This document shows, piece by piece, positions 1 to 6,995 of a stretch of DNA of 64,000 nucleotides. Position 1 is the first letter of the stretch. Every line of letters begins with the position of its first letter. Below the pieces are notes generated by a model. It ran no database searches, had not been told where the DNA came from, and was given only the letters and a program-made list of their open reading frames with translations. Source of the stretch: Anaerolineales bacterium (GTDB lineage Bacteria; Chloroflexota; Anaerolineae; Anaerolineales; Villigracilaceae); the NCBI GenBank assembly GCA_020851785.1, contig JADZCC010000028.1, positions 1-64,000 of the forward strand, read 5' to 3'. A program made the position numbers and the translations under genes.

Positions 1-273
1 AATGGCTTCGATGCTTGCCCGCGCCTTGTTTTGAAAAACTGCGAGGCTCAAAGTCTCATCCGGGTTGACGATATCAATCAGGTGATGTGGGACGCGCGCC
101 AACTCTGTCTGGGATGGCTTGGCTGTGCCGATGTCCATGCCGCGATAGAAGAGCCGCGAATCGGCGGAGATGATTTCGCCGCCTAGCGCTTCGGCCAGTT
201 GTATGGCCAGTTCGGTCTTGCCAACGGCTGTTGGCCCGACGATTAAGATGAGTGGGGGAAGGTGGAGAGGCAT
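1..273 (-). CDS. miaA: tRNA dimethylallyltransferase, N-terminal part (cut by window edge)
   Basis: The reading frame opens with ATG at 273 and runs off the left edge of the window, so only the first 91 codons are present. It shows the P-loop GPTAVGKT at residues 13-20, then [20 protein letters not shown] and a [12 protein letters not shown] stretch, all hallmarks of MiaA. MiaA transfers a dimethylallyl group to N6 of A37 in tRNAs that read codons starting with U. The start lies 4 bases after the yraN stop, so it is the third gene of a minus-strand operon: glycosyltransferase, yraN, miaA. The family match is clear; the C-terminal half cannot be assessed. Confidence 0.95.
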   Translation of the reverse strand, partial: MPLHLPPLILIVGPTAVGKTELAIQLAEALGGEIISADSRLFYRGMDIGTAKPSQTELARVPHHLIDIVNPDETLSLAVFQNKARASIEAI

Positions 274-277
274 TGAA

Positions 278-634
278 TTAAGCGACGGCGTTTTCAAAAT
301 GCGTGAGTGTGATTTCTTTTTCCGGCTGGCCTTCAATGGCAATCACGTCAATCTGCCAGTGGTCAATTCCGTTTTCGGCGGCGTATTCGGCGGCGCAGGC
401 CAGCATGTGTTCGCGTTTTCGCGCAGTGACGTTATGCTCTGGCTGGAAATTCCGGCTGGCGGTTAATGTTTTGACTTCCACGAAGATCGTCACGTCTTGC
501 AGGGTTGTAATGATATCAATTTCGCCGTAGGGTGTGCGAACGTTGCGCCCAATCAATATGTGGCCTTTGGAAATTAAATATTCAACTGCGCGGTCTTCGC
601 CCCAACGTCCCACCATTTGATTATGCTTGGTCAC
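278..634 (-). CDS. yraN: YraN/UPF0102 family putative nuclease
   Basis: A 118-residue protein of normal family length. The PD-(D/E)XK-like core is visible as GEIDII (Glu38, Asp40) followed by FVEVK (Glu53, Lys55). UPF0102 proteins are predicted endonucleases related to Holliday-junction resolvases; their cellular role is poorly defined. The ATG at 634 overlaps the TGA of the upstream glycosyltransferase (ATGA), so translation is probably coupled. miaA follows after 4 bases. Confidence 0.9.
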   Translation of the reverse strand: MTKHNQMVGRWGEDRAVEYLISKGHILIGRNVRTPYGEIDIITTLQDVTIFVEVKTLTASRNFQPEHNVTARKREHMLACAAEYAAENGIDHWQIDVIAIEGQPEKEITLTHFENAVA

Positions 635-1836
635 AAGCTAAACCTTTCGATCAGGCCGCGCAGGCGCGTGCGCCAACTGCTCTTCCGCGGTTGCGCTTCA
701 TGCGCCAGTTGGCGATAATGCCCAAGCAGGGTTTCGGTGACGTTTTGGATGGCGTAGCGGGAAGAGGCCTGGCGGGCGGCCATGCCAAATTGGCGACGCA
801 GGCTCAGGTCCAGACAGAGGCGGGTAAGTTTGGCGGTGAAGGCCGCGAGATCGTGAGTCGCCAGCAGGCCGGTGACTTCGCTCTCGACGATATCGTCTAT
901 GCCCACGGAGTGAATGCCCATCACCGGCAGGCCGGCGCCCATGGCCTCCACGTTGGTCATCCCGAAGGTTTCGGCGATGGAAGCGGTGACGAAAATGTCG
1001 CACATGGCCAGGTAGGCTGGAAGTTTTTCGTATTCCACTTTGCCGATGAAATGAATTCTGGCGCTCATTTGCAGGTCTGCCGCCATTTGTTTAATTTCTT
1101 CCTCGTAGGATTGAATGCCGCTTCCAATGATGAGTAAATGCGTGTGCGGCAGGGCTTGGGCCACGCCCGCGAAAGACTGCAAAAGAAACGGGATGTTTTT
1201 TTCCAGCGCGATGCGTCCGGTGTAGACCAATAACACATCCTCCGCGGTGAAGCCAAAATCTGCGCGGGCAAGCGGCCGGGCAGATTGAAATTGTTTTAAG
1301 TCTATGCCGTTGGGGATGGCCTCGATGGGAACTTCCACTTTGAGGTCGCGCAGGACCTGAACCATGCCGCGCGTGGGCGTGGTGACGAGTTCCACCGCTT
1401 CGCAAAAGGGCGGCATGTAGGCCTGCAACATGCTCAGCCCCATTTCTTCCGGCATCAGGGGTAGATAAGCGCGGGCCATTAAATCGTAGCGCGAATGATA
1501 GGTGAAGACGATGGGGATTTGTAACGGGCGGCAATACCGTAGCGCCAGGCGGCCGCTTAAAAATGGATGATGGACATGCACGAGGTCCATGGTTTGGAGG
1601 AGTTGTTTGGCTTTTCTGGAATAGCGCCACGAGAGGTAGAAGCCGGTATCCGCGAGCGGCAAGCCGGCCGAACGGATGACGCGCGCCTTCGCGTCCGCTT
1701 TTTGGTTGTGATCGCCGAAGGTGAAGACGTAGACTTCATGCCCGGCCAATTCCAAATATTTTTTGGAGAGTTCAACCTGATTGGTGACTCCGCTGATGTA
1801 AGGTTTGTAGCTGTCAATCATCAATCCGATGCGCAT
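631..1836 (-). CDS. Glycosyltransferase family 4 (GT-B fold)
   Basis: A 401-residue retaining glycosyltransferase. The N-terminal Rossmann half starts MRIGLMIDSYKPYISGVTNQ, typical of GT4 enzymes that glycosylate lipids or build cell-surface glycans. The nucleotide-sugar half has YTGRIALEKN and the EX7E motif in ETFGMTNVEAMGAGLPV. A longer reading frame extends upstream to 2154, but that extension is antisense to the ttuB-like gene and is unlikely to be translated; ATG 1836 gives the family's usual N-terminus. A strong promoter puts transcription start on or next to this ATG. The donor and acceptor sugars cannot be told from sequence; a diacylglycerol or GDP-mannose-dependent role is possible. 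Confidence 0.88.
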   Translation of the reverse strand: MRIGLMIDSYKPYISGVTNQVELSKKYLELAGHEVYVFTFGDHNQKADAKARVIRSAGLPLADTGFYLSWRYSRKAKQLLQTMDLVHVHHPFLSGRLALRYCRPLQIPIVFTYHSRYDLMARAYLPLMPEEMGLSMLQAYMPPFCEAVELVTTPTRGMVQVLRDLKVEVPIEAIPNGIDLKQFQSARPLARADFGFTAEDVLLVYTGRIALEKNIPFLLQSFAGVAQALPHTHLLIIGSGIQSYEEEIKQMAADLQMSARIHFIGKVEYEKLPAYLAMCDIFVTASIAETFGMTNVEAMGAGLPVMGIHSVGIDDIVESEVTGLLATHDLAAFTAKLTRLCLDLSLRRQFGMAARQASSRYAIQNVTETLLGHYRQLAHEAQPRKSSWRTRLRGLIERFSL

Positions 1837-1843
1837 GGGGGCT

Positions 1844-1872
1844 ATGCTAAGGCAGGCGTGGATGAATGTCAA
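1844..1872 (-). promoter_or_regulatory. Promoter of the glycosyltransferase-yraN-miaA operon
   Basis: On the minus strand TTGACA (1872-1867), a 17-bp spacer and TAGCAT (1849-1844) form a near-consensus sigma-70 promoter. Only 7 bases separate the -10 from the ATG at 1836, so the mRNA would be leaderless. Confidence 0.75.
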
Positions 1873-1906
1873 GTGGCGCGTGGTAGAATGCAAATGAGAG
1901 GTTTTT

Positions 1907-2098
1907 ATGGCGAAATTAATTTTGCGAAACAAGGAATTTGAAGTCAAAGCCGGGATGACCCTGCTGGCGGCGTTGAAGAAAGTTAACCTGATTCCAGAGT
2001 CGGTGATTGCCACCCGCGCCGGGGAAATGGTGTTGGAAGACGAGATTTTAAAAGATGGCGACGTGATTAAGTTGATCGCCGTGATTTCTGGCGGTTGA
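1907..2098 (+). CDS. ttuB: Ubiquitin-like sulfur carrier protein (MoaD/ThiS/TtuB type)
   Basis: A 63-residue beta-grasp protein ending in VISGG. The C-terminal Gly-Gly is the site that is adenylated and turned into a thiocarboxylate in this family. The next gene, 3 bases downstream, encodes a TtuA-like tRNA thiolase, so the best reading is TtuB, the sulfur donor for 2-thiolation of tRNA. A ThiS or MoaD role is less likely because no thiamine or molybdopterin genes are nearby. A GAGAGG stretch precedes the ATG, and TAGAAT at 1884-1889 may be its -10. Confidence 0.82.
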   Translation: MAKLILRNKEFEVKAGMTLLAALKKVNLIPESVIATRAGEMVLEDEILKDGDVIKLIAVISGG

Positions 2099-2101
2099 TG
2101 T

Positions 2102-3061
2102 ATGAAGTGTAGAAAATGCGGCGAGAAGGCCGCGGTCAACATGCGCCAACACAAGTTGGCGTTATGTAAGGATCACTATCTGGAATGGGTTCCCGAACAA
2201 GTGGAGCGTTTCATCAAAAAGTATGAGATGTTCACGCGCGAAGAAAAAATTCTGGTGGCGGTTTCCGGCGGAAAAGATTCTCTGGCCCTGTGGGATATTT
2301 TGACGCGGCTGGGGTATCAGGCCGATGGCATGTACATCGGCTTGGGGATTGATGGCGGGATTGGATATTCAGACGAGTCGCATCGGCTGACGGAGGAGTT
2401 TGCGCGAAAACATAACCTTAAGTTACATGTTGTGGATATGGCGCAGGAATATGGTTTGCCGATCCCCGTGTTGGCGGAGGTTTCGCATCGCGGTAAGGGC
2501 AAGCCGTGCGCGGTGTGCGGGCTGGCTAAACGGCATGAGATGAATCGCATCGCCCGCGATTTGGGTTACGACGTGCTGGTGACTGGCCACAACCTGGATG
2601 ACGAAGCGGCCGTTTTGTTTGGCAATACGCTGATTTGGGAAGGCGAGTATTTACTGCGCCAAGGCCCGGTGTTGCCCGCGCGGGATGGACTGGCGCGCAA
2701 GGTGAAACCGTTGTGTCGCTTTTACGAGCGCGAGATGGCGGCTTATTCCATTGCGCGCGGGATTGAATATATATATGAAGAATGCCCGTTTGCCGAAGGG
2801 TCGCAATCCATCTATTACAAGGAATTGTTGAATCAACTGGAGACTGCCCGCCCGGGCGCCAAACTCACCTTTTATTTGCGCTTTTTAGAGGCGCGGAAGA
2901 ACGGGAATTTATTTGTGGAGAAGAGCGCGGCGGCCGCGCACTTACACGCCTGCCCCAAATGCGGCCAGCCCACATCCACGGATGATTTTTGCTCATTTTG
3001 CCGGTTGATTGAAAAAACGACGGTTTCGGCTGGCGGCTTACCTGGCGAGCGTGGCAATTAG
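2102..3061 (+). CDS. ttuA: TtuA/TtcA-family tRNA 2-thiolation protein
   Basis: A 319-residue PP-loop ATPase. In order: an N-terminal zinc site (CRKCGEKA, then a His/Cys pair near residues 17-25), the ATP motif AVSGGKDS near residue 53, the cluster motif CAVC (Cys136, Cys139) with a third Cys at 228 in EECPFAEG, and a C-terminal zinc knuckle CPKCGQP...CSFC. In Thermus TtuA the three central cysteines bind a 4Fe-4S cluster and the enzyme makes 2-thioribothymidine at tRNA position 54 using TtuB thiocarboxylate. All key residues are kept here. The last 24 bases overlap the convergent kinase gene. Confidence 0.87.
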   Translation: MKCRKCGEKAAVNMRQHKLALCKDHYLEWVPEQVERFIKKYEMFTREEKILVAVSGGKDSLALWDILTRLGYQADGMYIGLGIDGGIGYSDESHRLTEEFARKHNLKLHVVDMAQEYGLPIPVLAEVSHRGKGKPCAVCGLAKRHEMNRIARDLGYDVLVTGHNLDDEAAVLFGNTLIWEGEYLLRQGPVLPARDGLARKVKPLCRFYEREMAAYSIARGIEYIYEECPFAEGSQSIYYKELLNQLETARPGAKLTFYLRFLEARKNGNLFVEKSAAAAHLHACPKCGQPTSTDDFCSFCRLIEKTTVSAGGLPGERGN

Positions 3062-4123
3062 CCCCAGCAAAAACAATCCAACCACCAGATACCCGGCGAT
3101 TTGTTCCTGTGGGAAGATGGCCAGTTTGGGAATTTCAAAGCTGGAGCTGTTGATTTTAGGCGCGCTGGGAATCTCTTGATTGCCGAAGAGCGCTTCTTGA
3201 AAGATGGCGATTGTGCGCGGGCGGTTGTCGGGATGGAGGGACATGGCCCACAAGATGGCGCGTTCGACGCGAATGCTGACGTGTGGATTCAGATCTCGTA
3301 ACGGAGTCAGGCTTCGGGTGTCGAGGAAGCGTTTGCGCGCTTCAGAAGGCGGCGCGTTGGCGAGGAGGTGATAGAGCGTCGCGCCAAAGGCATAAATATC
3401 TGCGCGCGCATCTGTATGCGTATCGTCGCCGCCGTATTGCTCCAGCGGCGTGTAGGAAGCGGTGCCTTGCCCTTGAATGACTGTGATGGTAACTTCGTTC
3501 GGCGCCATGATTTTGACCAGCCCAAAGTCCACAAGTTTGAGCAGTCCGCTGGGCGTGAGTTTTAGGTTGCTGGGTTTGATGTCGCGGTGCAGGATCGGCG
3601 GCTCTTGCTGATGCAGGTAGTTCAGCGCGTCGGCCAACTGCATGGCCCAGTGCAGGACTTCTTTCTCTGAAAGAAACGTTTTGTTTTGCTTGGCGTCCAA
3701 CATGCGTTCGCGTAAGTCCTTGCCGGGCACGTAATCCATGACGAGGTAGTCGCGGTTTTCGGTGGAGAAGTAATCGGAAACTTTCGGCAGGTTCGGGTGA
3801 TCGAGGCGCGCCAAAACAGAAGCCTCGCGGAAGAATTGTTCGCGAGCTTGAGTCAGCGTCTCTGGCGGGAGGGCGCGGTCGTAAGAAACTTCCTTGATCG
3901 CGCATAAACGGCCTTCCAGACGCGTGTCTTCGGCGAGGAAAATACTGCCCGTGCCGCCTTGACCAATCCGCTCGTGGATTTGGTAGCGCTCGTGCAGAAT
4001 ATCTCCATTGGATAATGGATGGGGCAAAACTTCTCCTTCAAGTTGGCGTGGATTCGTCAATTTCAATTTGGAATCATTTTCGGCGTGTGATTCCATTTCA
4101 ATTAAAATATGCGGGTCATCCAC
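3038..4123 (-). CDS. Tail-anchored Ser/Thr protein kinase
   Basis: A Hanks-type kinase of 361 residues from a GTG start at 4123; an in-frame ATG at 4096 would give 352. Visible motifs are the Gly loop IGQGGTGSIF, the catalytic loop LHRDIKPSN, the DFG motif and TASYTPLEQY in the activation segment. A short linker leads to a single membrane helix at the extreme C-terminus (GYLVVGLFLLGLIATLAR), so the kinase faces the cytoplasm with almost no outside domain. It is divergent from an FHA/winged-helix regulator, which suggests the regulator is its substrate, as PknH and EmbR are paired in mycobacteria. The substrate link is inference. Confidence 0.88.
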   Translation of the reverse strand: MDDPHILIEMESHAENDSKLKLTNPRQLEGEVLPHPLSNGDILHERYQIHERIGQGGTGSIFLAEDTRLEGRLCAIKEVSYDRALPPETLTQAREQFFREASVLARLDHPNLPKVSDYFSTENRDYLVMDYVPGKDLRERMLDAKQNKTFLSEKEVLHWAMQLADALNYLHQQEPPILHRDIKPSNLKLTPSGLLKLVDFGLVKIMAPNEVTITVIQGQGTASYTPLEQYGGDDTHTDARADIYAFGATLYHLLANAPPSEARKRFLDTRSLTPLRDLNPHVSIRVERAILWAMSLHPDNRPRTIAIFQEALFGNQEIPSAPKINSSSFEIPKLAIFPQEQIAGYLVVGLFLLGLIATLAR

Positions 4124-4148
4124 AGATTTCCAATTTTCTGCTATTATA
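4119..4148. promoter_or_regulatory. Shared divergent promoter with overlapping -10 elements
   Basis: On the plus strand TCCACA (4119-4124), a 17-bp spacer and TATTAT (4142-4147) face the FHA gene. On the minus strand the same bases read TATAAT (4148-4143) facing the kinase gene. One AT-rich core could therefore serve both genes; the kinase-side -35 is not clear. Confidence 0.5.
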
Positions 4149-4180
4149 AACGCGTTTGATAATTACCGAGGTTATTGCTG

Positions 4181-4834
4181 ATGAATCAAGAAGAATTTCC
4201 AATCCTTGTGGCGCAAGATGGACCGTTGAAAGGCGAGCGTTGGCCATTAAGCCAGACGTTGATGGTCGGGCGCGACCCAACCTGCGATATTTCCATTCAA
4301 GACCGCCAGGTTTCGCGCTTTCATGCGCGCATTACCCCTTCGCCGGAAGGCGTCACCGTGGAAGATTTAGGGAGTAAAAATGGCACGATCCACAATGGGG
4401 CCGAAGTGGCCAGCCCGGTCATTTTGCAAGACGGCGATTTACTGGGCATTGCCCTGGCGCAACAATTTTTATTCCTCACTTCCGACGCGACCATGCCGCT
4501 GGTGGAAGGCGCGCTTCGGAATGGACGTTTGATGATGGACAAAAAGTCGCGGCGCGTATGGGTGAACCAACAGCAAGTGACGCCGCCGCTTTCGGCGCAA
4601 CAGTTTAAGTTGTTGTGGTTGCTCTACGAAAACAACGGGCAGGTGATTAACCGCGCCGACCTGGTTTCGACGGTGTGGGGCGAAGACCAGATGGCGGGCG
4701 TTTCCGACCAGGCTTTAGACGCATTAATCCGCCGCCTGCGCGACCGCCTCGCCGCATTTGACCCGACGCATCAATATATTGATACCGTTCGCGGACATGG
4801 CGTGCGCTTGGATAACCCGACGGTGGGAGAGTAA
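4181..4834 (+). CDS. FHA domain-winged helix transcription regulator (EmbR-like arrangement)
   Basis: A 217-residue protein from ATG 4181, with GAGG at 4168-4171. The first ~100 residues are a forkhead-associated domain with the conserved pattern MVGRDPTCDI...VSRFHARI...DLGSKNGT, which binds phosphothreonine. Residues ~120-215 are an OmpR-type winged helix (LSAQQFKLLWLLYENNGQVI, ALDALIRRLRDRL, YIDTVRGHGVRL). It lacks a receiver domain, so control probably comes from phosphopeptide binding through the FHA domain. The divergent kinase is the obvious candidate partner. The start at 4181 is preferred over an in-frame TTG six bases earlier. Confidence 0.9.
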   Translation: MNQEEFPILVAQDGPLKGERWPLSQTLMVGRDPTCDISIQDRQVSRFHARITPSPEGVTVEDLGSKNGTIHNGAEVASPVILQDGDLLGIALAQQFLFLTSDATMPLVEGALRNGRLMMDKKSRRVWVNQQQVTPPLSAQQFKLLWLLYENNGQVINRADLVSTVWGEDQMAGVSDQALDALIRRLRDRLAAFDPTHQYIDTVRGHGVRLDNPTVGE

Positions 4835-4836
4835 AG

Positions 4837-5322
4837 ATGGACGCGCAATCTGAAAAAACGCTGGCTCAACTGATTCGTAAAACGCGCCTCGCCGCCCTCA
4901 GCACGCTCCGCGACGAGGAGCCATTATCCTCGCTGGTGGCTTTTGCGCCGCTGGAGGATTTCTCCGCCTTCTATATTCACGTCAGCCGTTTGGCGCAACA
5001 TACGATTGATATGAAAAAGAAAAGACAGGTGAGTTTGTTGATTGCCGAAACCGATGATGGCCGCGCCGACCCGCAAACGCTGGCGCGCGTCTCCATCCGC
5101 GGTTCGGCAGAAATGCTGGAAAATGGCGCGCCGGGCTATACGCCAATCAAGGAACTGTACTTGGCGCGTTTTCCGGAAGCGGCGCAAACGCTTCAACTGG
5201 AAGATTTCAATTTTTGGAAAATCAAGCCGAAGGGCGGCCGCTACGTCGCCGGGCTGGCCAAAGCCTACAACATTACGATTGAAACTCTGCAAAAAGTTTC
5301 GGAACGTAAAGACGAGAGTTAA
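4837..5322 (+). CDS. Pyridoxamine-phosphate-oxidase-fold FMN-binding protein (HugZ-like)
   Basis: A 161-residue protein with the split-barrel pattern of the PNPOx family: RLAALSTL near the N-terminus, VSLLIAE at mid-protein, RVSIRGSAEML, and a C-terminal FWKIKPKGGRYVAGLAKAY resembling the HugZ-type FFRLEPERARYVGGFG motif. The family binds FMN, heme or F420; the exact reaction cannot be read from sequence. It starts 2 bases after the FHA regulator stop with GGGAGAG as ribosome site, so the two form an operon. Confidence 0.75.
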   Translation: MDAQSEKTLAQLIRKTRLAALSTLRDEEPLSSLVAFAPLEDFSAFYIHVSRLAQHTIDMKKKRQVSLLIAETDDGRADPQTLARVSIRGSAEMLENGAPGYTPIKELYLARFPEAAQTLQLEDFNFWKIKPKGGRYVAGLAKAYNITIETLQKVSERKDES

Positions 5323-5323
5323 A

Positions 5324-5450
5324 TAACTCACCTTACGCGCCCTCATCCCCGGCCCTTCTCCCGGCGGAGAAGGGAGTCCCCTCTCCCTTCGGGAGAGGGG
5401 TAGGGTGAGGGAGAAGTCACACATTTCTCAAAACTGCGTAAGGTGAGTTA
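5324..5450. mobile_element. 127-bp MITE-like palindromic element
   Basis: Perfect 15-bp terminal inverted repeats, TAACTCACCTTACGC at 5324-5338 and its complement at 5436-5450. If the outer TA is a target duplication the repeats are 13 bp, the pattern seen in IS630/Tc1-type elements. Inside are two strong hairpins: CCCTTCTCC/GGAGAAGGG (5353-5361, 5366-5374) and CCCCTCTCCC/GGGAGAGGGG (5378-5387, 5391-5400). There is no coding capacity. It sits 1 bp after the stop codon at 5322. Confidence 0.7.
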
Positions 5451-5458
5451 AATAAGAA

Positions 5459-5486
5459 AACAGCCGCTTTTCAGCGGCTGTTTTTT
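5459..5486. terminator. Bidirectional intrinsic terminator
   Basis: Stem AACAGCCGC (5459-5467) pairs with GCGGCTGTT (5474-5482) over a 6-base loop, followed by six T. An A-rich stretch on the left gives the opposite strand its U tract. It lies between the convergent FMN-binding and CpXC genes. Confidence 0.85.
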
Positions 5487-5492
5487 AATTCT

Positions 5493-6845
5493 TTACCCCA
5501 TGTTCTTTTGCATCAACTTCTTCAAAGCAATCTTGTAAAACTGATTGAGTTTGGCGCTCATCGCCTGCGCTTCGGGGTTATCGCCCTGCGATTCGAGTTG
5601 CGTGGAAAGCCCGCCGAGCGCGTCCACTAATTGCTGGCTGACCATTTCCGCGTTTTGATCAAAGACCTGCTCCACGGCGGCTTCGTCTGGCAGTTGAAGC
5701 AATTGCTCAATCAGGGCGAACTCCGGCGGCGCGCTGGCGGCTTGTAACACTTGAAGCATCTTTTGCAGTTTGCCCATGCGCGCGTAATCGTTTTGTTCAG
5801 AGGCTTGTTGTAGCAATTGACTGGCCATGTCAGCCATGTCTTGCGTGAAGTTCTCCAGGTTGGCCTGCGTGGCTTGTTCGATGTCGTCCTGCTCCAGCAA
5901 TTTCTCAACGAACTCCCGCGCCTGTTTCTGGCGGGCTTCCAGTTGTTTGTCTATCTCGCTGGTGAATTGAAGCAATTTCTCGCGGATGCCTTCGAGCCGG
6001 GACTTTTCTTCGCCGCTGGCGGTTTCGATGCGTTCGGATAAAGTTTGGAAGAAGGAATAATCCATGCCACTGCGCGCCAGAGAAACATAGGCGCGAATGC
6101 GCGCCTCGGTGGTGGATTCCAGCACAAAGTCCAGCAGTTTTTCGCGGGTGAGCGTTTGCCCCGCCTCTTGCAGAGTCTTTTGGGCGGTTTCCAGTTCCGC
6201 AACAGATTCTTTCAACTGACGGCCATACTCGGTTTCTTCCAGCAGTTGCGTTTGAATTTCGATCAGCGCGCGGGCAATCGGTTCCTGTCCGCTTTGCATG
6301 GCGCTTTGAGCAATACGACTGAACAGAGCAAAGAATTGCTCGTCAATCAGCGCGGCGTTTTGTTTAATCATTTCCGAGCGCACGTCTTTGGAGGTGACTT
6401 GCATTATCTTTTCCATCAACTGCACGCGTTCCTGCTGGCTTTTGATGACCTCGGAGGAAATGCCGTCTTTGTTGAGGATGGTTTCCAGCATGGATTCGTA
6501 AGTCAGATTGGCTTGCGGCTTGAAGAGATAACCTTTGCGTTTTTCTGGAGCGAGACGTTCCACCGCCTGCTTGATCAGCGGACCCATCATTTTTTCCTGC
6601 TCGTTGAGCGGAAGCCCCAACTCCGGCGGGAAGTAGGTGAGGAGCAATTCTTTTTCGTTGTCGTGATAGACAATTGGCGTGGCGAGGCGGCCGTCATATC
6701 CGCAATGCGGACAACGCGCATGGTTGACTTGTCCGCTGAGGAAGCGTTGCTTGGCGGCCGGTTCGTGAGTTACATCAATGAGTTGCTCCACGTTGGCTTG
6801 AATCATTTGGCGGCACCGCGGGCAGGAGATCGTAGTTTGAGGCAT
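5493..6845 (-). CDS. CpXC-domain protein with long coiled coil
   Basis: A 450-residue protein. The N-terminus, MPQTTISCPRC then ARCPHCGYDG, carries the two CxxC pairs of the CpXC domain, a presumed zinc site of unknown function. The rest is Glu/Gln-rich helix (for example EYGRQLKESVAELETAQKTL) predicted to form coiled coils, with no membrane segment. An upstream in-frame start at 6896 exists, but ATG 6845 begins just before the CpXC motif as expected. It stands alone between a terminator and the peptidase gene. No enzyme activity can be assigned. Confidence 0.75.
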   Translation of the reverse strand: MPQTTISCPRCRQMIQANVEQLIDVTHEPAAKQRFLSGQVNHARCPHCGYDGRLATPIVYHDNEKELLLTYFPPELGLPLNEQEKMMGPLIKQAVERLAPEKRKGYLFKPQANLTYESMLETILNKDGISSEVIKSQQERVQLMEKIMQVTSKDVRSEMIKQNAALIDEQFFALFSRIAQSAMQSGQEPIARALIEIQTQLLEETEYGRQLKESVAELETAQKTLQEAGQTLTREKLLDFVLESTTEARIRAYVSLARSGMDYSFFQTLSERIETASGEEKSRLEGIREKLLQFTSEIDKQLEARQKQAREFVEKLLEQDDIEQATQANLENFTQDMADMASQLLQQASEQNDYARMGKLQKMLQVLQAASAPPEFALIEQLLQLPDEAAVEQVFDQNAEMVSQQLVDALGGLSTQLESQGDNPEAQAMSAKLNQFYKIALKKLMQKNMG

Positions 6846-6926
6846 GTGTTTTTTTCCAGTATCAATTTTTGAATTTGATTTCCAGTGAGCTGACAATTTC
6901 TAAATTGGACGCGGACGAGCGCTGAT

Positions 6927-6967
6927 GGACGCGGATAAAACTTTTTTTTCCGAAAATATCCGCGTCC
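6927..6967. repeat. Inverted repeat downstream of the M3 peptidase gene
   Basis: GGACGCGGATA at 6927-6937 pairs with TATCCGCGTCC at 6957-6967 around a 19-base loop containing eight T. A partial direct copy, GGACGCGGA, occurs at 6908. It lies between the CpXC and peptidase genes and may act as a terminator or REP-like repeat. Confidence 0.55.
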
Positions 6968-6995
6968 CAAAGAAAAGCGTCAGGCTAGTTTAATT

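Noticed and set aside
532..1137. 201-codon plus-strand frame opposite the glycosyltransferase
   Set aside because: Antisense shadow of a well-recognised gene, with low-complexity Ala/Gly/Gln content.
1837..2154. 106-codon N-terminal extension of the glycosyltransferase
   Set aside because: It is antisense to the ttuB-like gene, has no family resemblance, and a strong promoter sits inside it just before ATG 1836.
6045..6872. 275-codon plus-strand frame opposite the CpXC gene
   Set aside because: Long only because the coiled-coil codons lack stops on the other strand; no signal or motif.
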